From positions 1 through 54,937 of the forward strand of contig CAKZOK010000030.1 in assembly GCA_937136415.1 (NCBI GenBank): DNA of 54,937 nt, in the 5' to 3' direction. The stretch's first letter is position 1, and the number at the start of each line of letters is the position of its first letter. This document shows, in pieces, positions 35,821-45,147 of the stretch. Source of the stretch: an uncultured Cytophagales bacterium. Its GTDB lineage: Bacteria; Bacteroidota; Bacteroidia; Cytophagales; Bernardetiaceae. The position numbers and the translations under genes were made by a program. The notes under the pieces were generated by a model. It ran no database searches. It was not told where the DNA came from and saw nothing but the letters and a program-made list of their open reading frames with translations.

Positions 35821-36579
35821 CTATCTTGTCAGAACAATATAATCTTGCAAAACAGTGTGCAAAAACTGTTTTGTTTGCTTTTGGCTTACAAATTTTTCTT
35901 GTGAAACATCTAACTTTTTAGCAACCAAAATAGCTGTTCTTTGGAGTAATTTGTAAGTTTCTTTTTGTTTTGGAAAACGGCTTGCACGATTCAAAATAGT
36001 TTTGATAGAAAGCATTTCATCTTCTGAAAAAGTTGTAACTTTCTGATATGTAGGTTCATAATTTTTGAAAGAACGAATATTCAAGAGTTCTTTCATGTTT
36101 ACATGTTGTGTAGATTTTACTTTTATGACAGTTGTTCCTGCCAAAATATCCCCCAAACGCTGCCCTTTTTCTGTTCCTGTAATCAGAAGTGTTGCCAAAG
36201 AACCACCCGAAAACATAATATCTACCATTCTGAATGCCCAGCGCATAAAATAATCTGAAAGAGATGGAATATCGCCATTAAGTTTGGTTACTCTAATCCC
36301 CATTGCTCGTTTGCCTATGCTTTGCCCATTAAAAATAATTTCACAAAAAAGAGAATAAAAAAACCACAAAGGAACAAGGATAAGAAAAGTAAGAAAAGTT
36401 TGAATTTGCTCAGACCACCCTATAATAGAAATTACCGAAAAAAAGAAGAAAGTCAAAATCGAATTAGCAAGAATAAGTATGACAAAATCTATAACCCAAG
36501 CAATAATGCGCTGAAAAGTAGAAGGCAACTCATACTCAATAGTTACGTTTTGGGAAGTACGAATAGAAATGGTTTTCAT
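35821..36579 (-). CDS. RDD-domain membrane protein
   Basis: The 252-residue protein has an N-terminal RDD domain with three membrane helices (residues 25-120), including RIIAWVIDFVILIL, the usual GQSIGKRAMGIRV block and SDYFMRWAFRMVD. The C-terminal region (155-252) is hydrophilic and helical. In Bacteroidota and Actinobacteria, RDD genes sit next to SpoIIM-like and MoxR/DUF58 genes, and the divergent spoIIM-type gene at 36754 fits that. RDD proteins may move ions or small solutes; no function is settled. Confidence 0.85.
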   Translation of the reverse strand: MKTISIRTSQNVTIEYELPSTFQRIIAWVIDFVILILANSILTFFFFSVISIIGWSEQIQTFLTFLILVPLWFFYSLFCEIIFNGQSIGKRAMGIRVTKLNGDIPSLSDYFMRWAFRMVDIMFSGGSLATLLITGTEKGQRLGDILAGTTVIKVKSTQHVNMKELLNIRSFKNYEPTYQKVTTFSEDEMLSIKTILNRASRFPKQKETYKLLQRTAILVAKKLDVSQEKFVSQKQTKQFLHTVLQDYIVLTR

Positions 36580-36753
36580 ATATTTACGAGGTAATTAGTG
36601 GTTATCAATATTAATAGTTTAAATTATTCTAGTTTTTTAAGATTCTAATCTACAAATTAGTAAATTAATTAGTATTTTGTAGTCTAAATTTAATATAAAA
36701 TTATTTTTAAGGATTTTTAGAAAAACTATCGGCTATTATAAAATTAAAAAATA

Positions 36754-38607
36754 ATGAGAGAAAATGTTTTTATAGAGCAGAATAAAGAAAAGTGGCAAGA
36801 TTTTGAGCAATTACTCAAAGAAGACAAACGCAATCCAGACAAAATTAGTGAATCTTTTGTTGAAATTACTGATGACCTTTCTTATGCACGTACTTTTTAC
36901 CCTAATCGTTCGGTGCGTTTGTATCTCAATGGAATTGCACAACAAATATTTAGAGATGTTTACAAAAATAAGAGAGTAAGATGGCGAAAATTAATAGACT
37001 TTTGGATAACTGATTTGCCTGCAACTATGTACTTGATACGAAAGGATTTATTGGTTGCTTTTCTTATTTTCTTTGGTGCTTTATTGGTTGGCATTTTCTC
37101 AACGGTACAAGACCCCGAGTTTGTCAATATTATTTTGGGAGAAGAATATGTACAAATGACAGAAAATAATATTGCAAATGGTGACCCTATGGCTGTTTAT
37201 AAGGGGAGTGATGAAATAAGTATGTTTTTTCAGATTACTTTTAATAATTTGAGAGTTGCCTTAATGAGCTTTGTAATGGGTGCATTTTTCTGTATAGGAA
37301 CTATTTTTGTTTCTATTTATAATGGAATAATGGTAGGTTCATTTCAATATTTTTTCTATTCAAAAGATGTTTTGGTAGATTCTTTATTTGCAATTTGGCT
37401 ACATGGAACACTCGAAATTTCGGCGATTGTAATTGCTACTGCTGCAGGAATTACGATGGGAAAAGGGCTTTTATTTCCTCATACATTGAGCCGATTAGAA
37501 TCCTTTCAAATTAGTGCTAGGCGTGGAATGAAGGTAATGGTGGGGCTTATTCCTATTATTATTTTGGCTGGCTTTGTTGAGAGTTTTCTTACTCGCCATA
37601 CTGATATGCCTTTGATTGTTCGTGGCATACTTATTTTGGTTTCTCTTGTTTTTATGGTTGGTTACTTTGTGATTTATCCTTATTTTTTGGTAAAAACTAA
37701 AAAAGTAATACTGCCTGTTCAGAAATTACCAGAAAACAACGAAGATAGTCCGTTCGAACTTTTTCAGATACGAAACTTAGGAAATATTTTGACAGAATCA
37801 ATGATGATTCATAGAAGACATTTTGTTCCAATCTTTAATATTTGTGCTACTTTACTACTTCCTCTATCTGTTGGAGCATATTTTTTGGTATTTAAAGATA
37901 TTACCAATTTTGACTTTCCTCGTGATATAGAATACAAATTAGAAGAGTATTATTTGCTTATTATTACAGGAAATTATACACAAAATAGTGCCTTTATGGT
38001 AGCTCATTCATTTGTTTGGGCAATAGGATTAACAGCTCCTTTTTACTTTTTTTCTGAAACAATAACACAAAAGACTAGAAATATAGAATGGTCTATCAGA
38101 AAATTTGGGGCTTTTTTGCTCAAAAATGGTTATAAATCACTACTTATTGTTCTTTTAATAAAAGGCATTGTGTTTTTTAGTCCTTCTATGATTTTTGTTG
38201 CATTATTGATTTCACCATTAATGTTATTTTGGTTGTATAATTGGACAACTTCTACAAACAACCCTTTCAAAGCCTTTACTAAAGCACTAAAACTGTTCTT
38301 TTTTCAGCCTATGGATAGCTTTATGATGTTGGCAATTTCTCTTTTGGTAGGTTTTGTTTATTTTGTTCTTCTCAACTCATCACTTACTGGATTTTTTATT
38401 GGAGCTTTGGAAATGCACTTCTTAGAGGGAGAAACATTTATACTCAAAATGATACAAGTATTTTATTTTGCTGGTCTATTGACCGTAACATTTATTATTG
38501 TTCCTTTATTTGTTTATTCTATCGGAATACAATATTTTAGTATAATGGAACGTGCCGAAAACACAACACTCAAAAAACGCATTGAAGCAATAAAGGTAGA
38601 AGAGTAA
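36754..38607 (+). CDS. SpoIIM/DUF95-type membrane protein
   Basis: The 617-residue protein has a soluble helical N-terminus (residues 1-85), then about ten or more hydrophobic segments. The SpoIIM/DUF95 core lies around 90-300, with FFGALLVGIF, FQITFNNLRVALMSFVMG and GSFQYFFYSKDVLVDSLFAIWLHGTLEISAIVIA, where the HGTLE motif is diagnostic. The second half is a further set of helices like a duplicated or DUF4013-like domain. The name comes from sporulation, but this phylum does not sporulate; homologues co-occur with RDD, MoxR and VWA genes. A MITE follows. Confidence 0.82.
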   Translation: MRENVFIEQNKEKWQDFEQLLKEDKRNPDKISESFVEITDDLSYARTFYPNRSVRLYLNGIAQQIFRDVYKNKRVRWRKLIDFWITDLPATMYLIRKDLLVAFLIFFGALLVGIFSTVQDPEFVNIILGEEYVQMTENNIANGDPMAVYKGSDEISMFFQITFNNLRVALMSFVMGAFFCIGTIFVSIYNGIMVGSFQYFFYSKDVLVDSLFAIWLHGTLEISAIVIATAAGITMGKGLLFPHTLSRLESFQISARRGMKVMVGLIPIIILAGFVESFLTRHTDMPLIVRGILILVSLVFMVGYFVIYPYFLVKTKKVILPVQKLPENNEDSPFELFQIRNLGNILTESMMIHRRHFVPIFNICATLLLPLSVGAYFLVFKDITNFDFPRDIEYKLEEYYLLIITGNYTQNSAFMVAHSFVWAIGLTAPFYFFSETITQKTRNIEWSIRKFGAFLLKNGYKSLLIVLLIKGIVFFSPSMIFVALLISPLMLFWLYNWTTSTNNPFKAFTKALKLFFFQPMDSFMMLAISLLVGFVYFVLLNSSLTGFFIGALEMHFLEGETFILKMIQVFYFAGLLTVTFIIVPLFVYSIGIQYFSIMERAENTTLKKRIEAIKVEE

Positions 38608-38784
38608 TTGGAGGTAAGTAATTGGGCTTAATTATTTATGCCTAAAAATATATCTTGTTTTGTGTTTAGGTTTGATTTGGACAAAATAATTCTTTCTAAG
38701 GTCTTAAATGCTTATTTTAAATTATTCTGTACCAATGGTCTGACCAGTTAAAATATAAGATTAAGTAAGATTAATAGAAAAGTT

Positions 38785-38905
38785 TAGAGTACTGGACATG
38801 AGTTAAAAAGTTGTTGGTGTCGCTACGCTAAAACATCAACGAACGGTGTTTTTCCCTGTTCTGTGACTCACAGAACAGCAAATACATCTAGTGTCCAGTA
38901 CTCTA
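38785..38905. mobile_element. MITE family D, copy 2 (121 bp)
   Basis: The same element as 33144-33264 in opposite orientation, with two mismatches. The terminal repeats are TAGAGTACTGGACA. The 9-bp flanks AGAAAAGTT (38776-38784) and AGAAAAATT (38906-38914) differ at one position, so insertion is fairly recent. It has no coding capacity. Confidence 0.9.
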
Positions 38906-38992
38906 AGAAAAATTAGATTATCTTTCTAAATGCTCTCAATTCCTTGAGTATATTTTCTTTAAAGAAGATTTTTAAATGCAAAAAAGATATAA

Positions 38993-39026
38993 AAAAAGCA
39001 TTTTAGATTTATTCTAAAATGCTTTT
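38993..39026 (-). terminator. Terminator after ffh
   Basis: AAAAGCATTTTAGA / TCTAAAATGCTTTT, a 14-bp stem with a 5-base loop, lies 33 bases past the ffh stop. A T run follows on the minus strand. Confidence 0.85.
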
Positions 39027-39058
39027 AATTAGTTCTAAATATAAGGTAAATCTAATAA

Positions 39059-40396
39059 CTACCTACCTTTTTTCATCATCTTAGCTAATTTTTTGCTTCC
39101 ACCTGCGCCTTGGAATTGATTCATTTTACGCATCATCTTACGCATTTCGCCAAATTGTTTGATAAGGTTGTTTACTTCTTGAATTGTACGCCCACTACCA
39201 GCAGCCAAACGACGACGACGACTTCCATCTAATACATCTGGGTTTGCTTTTTCGTGGTCAGTCATTGAATTAATAATTGCTTCGATAGGACGGAAAGCAT
39301 CATCATCAATTTCAAAATCTTTCATTTTTGAGCCAATGCCTGGTAACATTCCTACCAAGTCTTTGATATTACCCATTTTTTTGATTTGTTCGATTTGTGA
39401 AATAAAATCATTAAAATCAAATTGGTTTTTACGAATTTTCTTATTGATTCTTCTTGCCTCATCTTCATCATAAGCCTGCTGCATACGATCAACAAGTGAA
39501 AGAACATCACCCATTCCCAAAATACGCTGTGCCATACGGTCAGGATAGAAAGCATCTATTCCATCAATTTTTTCACTTGTACCAATGAATTTAATTGGCT
39601 TATCCACCACTCTACGAATAGAAAGGGCAGCACCACCACGAGAATCTCCATCTAATTTTGTAAGAACAACACCATCATAATTGATACGGTCATTAAATAT
39701 TTTTGCTGTTGTAACAGCATCTTGCCCTGTCATTGCATCAACAACGAACAAAGTTTCTGTTGGATTCAGAACTTTTTTCATTTCTGCAATCTCGCTCATA
39801 AGAGATTCATCAATCGCCAAACGACCAGCCGTATCGACGATGATTATTTTCTTTCCATTAGATTTTCCATGTTTGATTGCATTTTCTGCAATCTGAACAG
39901 GGTTTTTGTTTTCAGGCTCTGCATATACCTCTATATCAATCTGTGAAGCAAGTGTTTGCAACTGCTCAATGGCAGCAGGGCGATAAATATCACAAGCAGC
40001 CAAAAGCACTTGACGACCTTGTTTTTTGAGAAGGTTTGCAAGTTTTGCAGTAAAAGTAGTTTTACCAGCACCATTCAGACCAGCCACCAAAATAATAGAA
40101 GGGTTTCCAGAAAGATTCATTTCTTTCTTTTCCCCACCCATTAGGGCTGTCAATTTATCATAGACAATTTTGGTAAAAAGTTCACCAGGTTTTACAGCAA
40201 TAAGAACTTCACGTCCATAGGCTTCTTCTTTTATTTCGTCTGTAACCGTTTTGGCTACTTTGTAATCAACATCGGCATCTACTAAAGCACGACGGATTTC
40301 TTTTATTGTCGTTGCTACATTTACTTCTGTGATTTTTCCCTCGCCTTTCAGCGATTTCATGGCTTTGTCTAATCGGGCTGTTAAATTATCTAACAT
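39059..40396 (-). CDS. ffh: Signal recognition particle GTPase Ffh
   Basis: The 445-residue protein has the N-terminal helical bundle, the GTPase domain with G1 GLNGAGKT (residues 106-113), DTAGRL and TKLDGDSRGG, and the methionine-rich M domain with a flexible Gly-rich tail (GGSKKLAKMMKKGR). It binds 4.5S RNA and signal sequences on ribosomes and delivers them to FtsY. Its leader carries repeat A3 and the promoter at 40489-40519. Confidence 0.97.
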   Translation of the reverse strand: MLDNLTARLDKAMKSLKGEGKITEVNVATTIKEIRRALVDADVDYKVAKTVTDEIKEEAYGREVLIAVKPGELFTKIVYDKLTALMGGEKKEMNLSGNPSIILVAGLNGAGKTTFTAKLANLLKKQGRQVLLAACDIYRPAAIEQLQTLASQIDIEVYAEPENKNPVQIAENAIKHGKSNGKKIIIVDTAGRLAIDESLMSEIAEMKKVLNPTETLFVVDAMTGQDAVTTAKIFNDRINYDGVVLTKLDGDSRGGAALSIRRVVDKPIKFIGTSEKIDGIDAFYPDRMAQRILGMGDVLSLVDRMQQAYDEDEARRINKKIRKNQFDFNDFISQIEQIKKMGNIKDLVGMLPGIGSKMKDFEIDDDAFRPIEAIINSMTDHEKANPDVLDGSRRRRLAAGSGRTIQEVNNLIKQFGEMRKMMRKMNQFQGAGGSKKLAKMMKKGR

Positions 40397-40444
40397 ATAT
40401 GAAAATAGGTTGTATTTTTTCTATGAAAATGGAATTTCTTTATT

Positions 40445-40480
40445 AACCGTCAGCGAGGCTTTGCCATCGTTGAGGAGTTT
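40445..40480. repeat. REP-like palindrome family A, copy 3
   Basis: One unit, AACCGTCAGCGAGGCTTTGC and CATCGTTGAGGAGTTT, between the predicted promoter and start codon of ffh. On the minus strand it would be transcribed in the ffh leader. Confidence 0.7.
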
Positions 40481-40488
40481 TAAACACA

Positions 40489-40519
40489 CAAAGGTAAATA
40501 AAAAGGAGGAATAAACAAT
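40489..40519 (-). promoter_or_regulatory. Predicted ffh promoter
   Basis: On the minus strand ATTG, 19 nt, TACCTTTG. The -7 box is exact and spacing normal, predicting a leader of about 85 nt that contains repeat A3. Confidence 0.65.
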
Positions 40520-40532
40520 AAAATGAAAATAA

Positions 40533-40949
40533 TTAAGTCTTCATATTCTTCCACTCTACAAATCGCATATCTAATACTTTGGTTACTTTTTCGTAATTTT
40601 TCCAAGTATCTTCTACTAAATACATACATTCGTGTTGTGAAAAAATTTGACGATAATCATCAATATATTTTCCACTTTTATAATAAGCATCAGCAAATCC
40701 TTTGGCTTCTCTATTTAACATCTCAATAGAAATAGTTCCGTCCCAGAGTTCACTAAAAATACAACAGGAAATTGTACGTTGTAGAAAATGTATGATTTGT
40801 GGACCTGCTTCATCTTCAAAATCTTCACTAGCAAGGTCATTCTGAACTATCCAACCCAAAAACATGCCGATGTGTGTATGTGCATGTTCGATAGAAAGTT
40901 CCATAAATTCTTTTTTGTCTTGATGGTCGTTGGCTTTATCGTAGAGCAT
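40533..40949 (-). CDS. DUF7832-like small protein
   Basis: The 138-residue product matches a pattern often seen near polymorphic toxins: YDKANDH at the N-terminus, AHTHIGMFLGWIVQNDL, FADAYY and YLVEDTWKNYEKVTKVLDMRF. It has no signal peptide or membrane segment. Proteins of this type are often found as candidate immunity proteins, but no toxin gene is visible here. It is the last of three co-directional small genes (40533-41912). Confidence 0.55.
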   Translation of the reverse strand: MLYDKANDHQDKKEFMELSIEHAHTHIGMFLGWIVQNDLASEDFEDEAGPQIIHFLQRTISCCIFSELWDGTISIEMLNREAKGFADAYYKSGKYIDDYRQIFSQHECMYLVEDTWKNYEKVTKVLDMRFVEWKNMKT

Positions 40950-40973
40950 TTTTTTGGGGGGAAAAGGGATTTT

Positions 40974-41414
40974 TTATAAAGACATATCATAATATTTTAC
41001 AAACATTTCTTCTATGGCTTCTTGTAAATTATCATATTCTTCTGAATTTTCTTTATTTAACAACAGGTATGCACTATTTTTATCATATTCTTTATGTTCG
41101 AATAGATTTGGAGAAAACAAATTGAGCATAATTCTGACATATAGCTTAAACCTTTTGGTATTTGCGACTTCTTCTCCTTCTGAATTTGCACCTATGAAAC
41201 CAAAAGAAGATAAATTATCTTTTTTATAAAGCCAAATCATAGCCTCAACACTTGTTCCTATAACACGAATAGCATCGTTTAATCCACTCAAAAGTTGATA
41301 TTTTCTTTCTGATTGTTCGTGTTTTTTTAAATAAAATTTGTGAAGTTTTAAATAAGGTTTTGTTGGAGTTTTTGTATGACCTTGATAATTGAATTTGTAA
41401 GCACTATCAAACAT
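40974..41414 (-). CDS. Uncharacterised protein
   Basis: The 146-residue product has no signal peptide. Its middle region has IRVIGTSVEAMIWLYKK, then FGFIGANSEGEE and TKRFKLYVRIMLN, a pattern of a small mixed alpha/beta fold. The spacing to both neighbours is short (24 and 12 bases), so the three genes 40533-41912 are probably one operon. Family not recognised; an accessory or immunity-type gene is a guess from context. Confidence 0.55.
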   Translation of the reverse strand: MFDSAYKFNYQGHTKTPTKPYLKLHKFYLKKHEQSERKYQLLSGLNDAIRVIGTSVEAMIWLYKKDNLSSFGFIGANSEGEEVANTKRFKLYVRIMLNLFSPNLFEHKEYDKNSAYLLLNKENSEEYDNLQEAIEEMFVKYYDMSL

Positions 41415-41426
41415 AGTTTCTACTTT

Positions 41427-41912
41427 TTAGAGTTTATATTGGTATGCTTTTGTTCTTCTTTCCCATAATTCTTTTTCTGAAACTGACCTAAACAAAGAAC
41501 CTTCTTTTTTTGGAGCATCTAATTTTTCAAATTCTTTTTTGACTTTTTTACAGTACCATTTAGAAGGAAAGTAGTACATTACTTTCATAGGGTAGAAAAT
41601 AAAATACCATATTCTATTTTTTCTTTTTACCAAGTTAAAGTTAGCTTCAAATTCTTCAACTCCAATTAATGTTTCATCATAAGCAATTCGCCTTTTTCTG
41701 TATTCCTCTGCATTTGTAAAATTAATTTTTTTAGAATAATCTTCACGTATTATAAAATATACAAATAAGGCAATTACCCAAAAAGCTAGATATAAGACAG
41801 GAGAGAAGATTATTATCAAAAACTTTTTAAGAAAATTATGTGCATTCTTTTCAGAAAACAAGGCTATGATAATTCTTGACAGACTATCTAATTCTAAGGG
41901 TGCAGTACTCAT
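41427..41912 (-). CDS. Uncharacterised protein with one membrane segment
   Basis: The 161-residue product has a strongly hydrophobic segment at about residues 30-52 (LIIIFSPVLYLAFWVIALFVYFII) between charged ends. The rest is basic (about residues 100-161). A MITE (41923-42015) with its target duplication ends 4 bases upstream of this start codon, so the natural promoter was displaced, or the MITE provides one. First gene of a three-gene cluster. Family not recognised. Confidence 0.55.
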   Translation of the reverse strand: MSTAPLELDSLSRIIIALFSEKNAHNFLKKFLIIIFSPVLYLAFWVIALFVYFIIREDYSKKINFTNAEEYRKRRIAYDETLIGVEEFEANFNLVKRKNRIWYFIFYPMKVMYYFPSKWYCKKVKKEFEKLDAPKKEGSLFRSVSEKELWERRTKAYQYKL

Positions 41913-41922
41913 AACTAAATAA

Positions 41923-42015
41923 CTGGAGTTACGTAGAATCTTGTACTACTATATTGTAAGACAAATTTGCAAACCGTGTTCTGTGGCACACAGAACAATA
42001 AGTGCGTAACTCCAG
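41923..42015. mobile_element. MITE family C (93 bp)
   Basis: The terminal inverted repeats CTGGAGTTACG and CGTAACTCCAG are flanked by a perfect 7-bp direct repeat TAAATAA (41916-41922 and 42016-42022). The interior holds CCGTGTTCTGTG, then GCACACAGAAC, the palindrome also found in families B and D. It has no coding capacity. Confidence 0.9.
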
Positions 42016-42081
42016 TAAATAAGTTTGTTTGAAATAGTAAAATACAAACTCTAATCGAATAAAAAAGGTTTACTTTTAAAA

Positions 42082-42121
42082 AACTAAATAGCTTATAAAT
42101 TAATACAAGCTACTTAGTTTG
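42082..42121 (-). terminator. Terminator after the E1 gene
   Basis: AAACTAAATAGCTT and AAGCTACTTAGTTT pair over 13 of 14 positions. It is 38 bases past the E1 stop and followed by TTTTTT on the minus strand. Confidence 0.65.
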
Positions 42122-42158
42122 AAAATAAATTATACAAAAATCAATCTAAAAAATATCC

Positions 42159-44612
42159 TTAATATAGTTCTGGAAATTTTTGTGGATTAAATTCATTCAT
42201 CAAATTATAAGCTGCTTCTGTAATATCTTCTGGATTTGGCTTAGAGAAATAATCTCCATCAGTTGCATAAGCAGGACGGTGGTCTTGTGCCGAAATACAA
42301 ACAGGCTTAGAGTCTAAGAATTGATACGCATTTTGATTGTCCAAAACTTTTTGCATCATATAAGCTGTGCCTCCACCCGAAACATCTTCATCAGCAAAAA
42401 TAACACGGTTTGTTTTTTTGATAGAATCTAAAATGATATTATGACGGTCAAAAGGAATCAAGGTCTGAACATCAATGACTTCAATATTTACACCTAATTT
42501 TTGTAATTGTTCTGCCGAATCCATCACAATTCTGCACATAGAACCGTAAGTTACAATCGTAATATCCGTTCCTTCTCTCAAAATTTCTGGAACTCCCAAA
42601 GGAACAGTAAATTCACCAACATTATCAGGTGTTGTTTCTTTCAAACGGTAGCCATTCAGACACTCAATAATAAGTGCTGGGTCGTCAGATTTGAGCATTG
42701 TGTTATAAAAACCTGCTGCTTGTGTCATATCACGAGGAACTAAAACATAAATTCCACGAAGTGCACCCAAAATAGTTCCGATAGGCGAGCCTGCGTGCCA
42801 AACTCCCTCCAAACGATGCCCACGAGTACGGATAATCATTGGTGCTTTTTGCCCTGCTTTGGTTCTGTAACGCAAACAAGCCAAATCATCAGACAAAATT
42901 TGTAAGCCATATAATAAATAATCCAAATATTGAATCTCTGCAATCGGACGCAAGCCACGCATTGCCATTCCAATTCCCTGTCCCATAATTGTCGCTTCAC
43001 GAATACCTGTATCAGTAATTCTGCTTTCTCCAAATTGCTCCTGCAAACCTGCAAACGCCTGATTTACATCTCCGATTTTTCCAACATCTTCCCCAAAAGC
43101 AACCACCAAAGGATTATTCTCAAAGGCATTTATAAAACAAGATTGCAAAACTTCTCTTCCATCAACTACTGGGCTATTTTCTGAATAAGTGGGCTTTATT
43201 TCTTCTACCTTTAGAGCTGATAATTCTGTTTCAGAATATAAATGAGCAGTATAACGGTCGTGATTTTCTTCTTTTGTTCTGTCTAAAAATAATTTTAAAT
43301 CAATACGAATTGGGTTTTCAAGTTCGTTTTTTAGTGTTCTCAAGGCAGCTTTTACAGCTTTTATTGTATCAAGTCGCATTGCATTGAGAGTGTTTTTTAA
43401 AGCAGAATGAATTTCTGATAATTCATTTTTTACGGCATCATTCGAAGACTGATTTGCACCTCTTTCTATCAAATTTAGAGCTTCATCTTGGTCGCTTGTC
43501 ATACTTTCATTGAAAGCCTTCCATGCCTGATTTCTTGCATCTCTAGCTTTTACAAATGATTCTTTTTCTATTTTGTCTAACTCTTCTTTTGTTGCAATTC
43601 CTTCTGAAATAATCCATTTACGCATTTGTAACAAACAATCATATTCTTTTTCCCATTCCAAACGCTCCTTTGGTTTGTAGCGAGTATGAGAACCCGATGT
43701 AGAGTGTCCTTGTGGCTGCGTAACTTCTTCTACATGAATCAAAATAGGTTGGTGTTCGGTTCTACAAAGATTGGCAGCTTTTGCATAAACTCGGCACAAT
43801 TCTGCATAATCCCACGCTTTTACTTTGATTATTTCATAGCCTTTGTGATTCTCATCTCTTTGAAAACCTGCCAATACTTCAGAAATACTTTCTTTTGTAG
43901 TTTGGTATTTTTTAGGAACAGAAATTCCATATCCATCGTCCCAAACCGACATCAAAACAGGCACTTGCAAAACACCCATGGCATTGATAGCTTCCCAAAA
44001 AAGCCCTTCCGAAGTAGAAGCATCGCCAATAGTTCCAAAGGCAATTTCATTTCCATTTTTCGAAAAATTAGTATATTCTGATAATATTTCGGCGTTTTGA
44101 CGGTATGTTTTTGAAGCCAGTGCAAGCCCAACTAAACGAGGCATTTGCCCTGCTGTTGGCGAAATATCTGCACTAGAATTATATTGCTCTGTTAAGTTTT
44201 TCCAATTTCCATTTTCATCTATCGAACGAGTGGCATAGTGTCCATTCATCTGCCTTCCTGCTGATGCTGGTTCGGCTTCTAAGTCTGTATGAGCATAAAG
44301 TTGTGCAAAATATTGTTGTAATGTAATTTCTTCTAAAGCCAACATAAAGGTTTGGTCACGGTAATATCCTGAACGAAAATCACCCTTTTGAAACGCTTTT
44401 GCCATTGCAATCTGTGGCACTTCTTTTCCATCTCCAAAAATTCCGAATTTGGCTTTTCCTGCAAAAACTTCCTTTCGTCCTAATAGGCTTGCATTTCTGC
44501 TTTCCCAACCAATTCGATAATATTTCAAAACATCTTTAGGGTCAAAGCTTGTGTTTTGGCTTGAATTTGTATTTTTTGGATTTGATTCTTCTAGCGTTTC
44601 TTTTGTTTGCAT
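42159..44612 (-). CDS. Branched-chain 2-oxoacid dehydrogenase E1, fused alpha and beta subunits
   Basis: The 817-residue enzyme is thiamine-pyrophosphate dependent. The alpha half (about 25-370) has the E1-alpha TPP region with GTIGDASTSEG and WDDGYGISVP. The beta half (about 480-817) begins VVAFGEDVGKIGDVNQAFAG and contains the YLDYLLYGLQILSD helix and RTRGHRLEGVWHAGSP. The two normally separate subunits are fused, as is common in Bacteroidota. It decarboxylates 2-oxo acids from leucine, isoleucine and valine to acyl-CoAs with E2 and E3 partners, which are not in view. It feeds propionyl- or acetyl-CoA, matching the methylmalonyl-CoA mutase above. Confidence 0.93.
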   Translation of the reverse strand: MQTKETLEESNPKNTNSSQNTSFDPKDVLKYYRIGWESRNASLLGRKEVFAGKAKFGIFGDGKEVPQIAMAKAFQKGDFRSGYYRDQTFMLALEEITLQQYFAQLYAHTDLEAEPASAGRQMNGHYATRSIDENGNWKNLTEQYNSSADISPTAGQMPRLVGLALASKTYRQNAEILSEYTNFSKNGNEIAFGTIGDASTSEGLFWEAINAMGVLQVPVLMSVWDDGYGISVPKKYQTTKESISEVLAGFQRDENHKGYEIIKVKAWDYAELCRVYAKAANLCRTEHQPILIHVEEVTQPQGHSTSGSHTRYKPKERLEWEKEYDCLLQMRKWIISEGIATKEELDKIEKESFVKARDARNQAWKAFNESMTSDQDEALNLIERGANQSSNDAVKNELSEIHSALKNTLNAMRLDTIKAVKAALRTLKNELENPIRIDLKLFLDRTKEENHDRYTAHLYSETELSALKVEEIKPTYSENSPVVDGREVLQSCFINAFENNPLVVAFGEDVGKIGDVNQAFAGLQEQFGESRITDTGIREATIMGQGIGMAMRGLRPIAEIQYLDYLLYGLQILSDDLACLRYRTKAGQKAPMIIRTRGHRLEGVWHAGSPIGTILGALRGIYVLVPRDMTQAAGFYNTMLKSDDPALIIECLNGYRLKETTPDNVGEFTVPLGVPEILREGTDITIVTYGSMCRIVMDSAEQLQKLGVNIEVIDVQTLIPFDRHNIILDSIKKTNRVIFADEDVSGGGTAYMMQKVLDNQNAYQFLDSKPVCISAQDHRPAYATDGDYFSKPNPEDITEAAYNLMNEFNPQKFPELY

Positions 44613-44766
44613 AGTTTTAGGTGGCTTAATTTTTTTATGAATTATATATATGTGTGTTTGTTTTAATAATAGAATTTGTTTAGACTCTAAGGGTTTTCAA
44701 AGACTTTAAGGGTTTAAGAATGTGTTCTTACAAAATTAACAAACCAAAGGCAGATTTGGAAATCTG

Positions 44767-44865
44767 AAAAAGTAATAAAAACAAGGAGGTATAAGCTATT
44801 CATTTTGAGGTATTTATCTTTTACAATAGCTTTTGTAGCTTCTTAATTCATTTTTATTACTTTTT
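44767..44865. repeat. Palindromic element F (about 99 bp)
   Basis: Both ends are AAAAAGTAATAAAAA (and complement), with a further AAGCTATT/AATAGCTT pair nearer the centre. Size and form suggest a MITE-like element, but target duplications are not visible and it has no other copy here. It lies in the 710-base gap upstream of E1. Confidence 0.5.
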
Positions 44866-45147
44866 GTTTTGGAGAAATCGAAAAATTCAGAAGAGTTTTT
44901 TATTTATAAAAAAGGTAAAATTATTACATCTTCGATAATTTTTGCATTATATTGTTGTTGGGACACCAATAACGGCAAGTTATAGCCTCTGTCGGTGTAC
45001 TTACCTACGACCATCAGAAATTATTTTTGAGTTAGAATTTATGACAATTACGAATGAAAAATAACGAATTACGTTAGAATGTATTAATTTATAGGTAGCT
45101 TGCAGTTTATTTAATTTAGAATTGATTTGGATTTTAATTTATATAAT

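Noticed and set aside
36754..38607. Sporulation function of the SpoIIM-like protein
   Set aside because: DUF95 proteins are widespread in non-sporulating Bacteroidota, and no sporulation genes are present.
44613..45147. Hidden gene in the 530-base gap
   Set aside because: Frames are broken in all readings; only palindromic element F and a degenerate GTTGGGACACCAATAACGGC hairpin near 44958 are visible.
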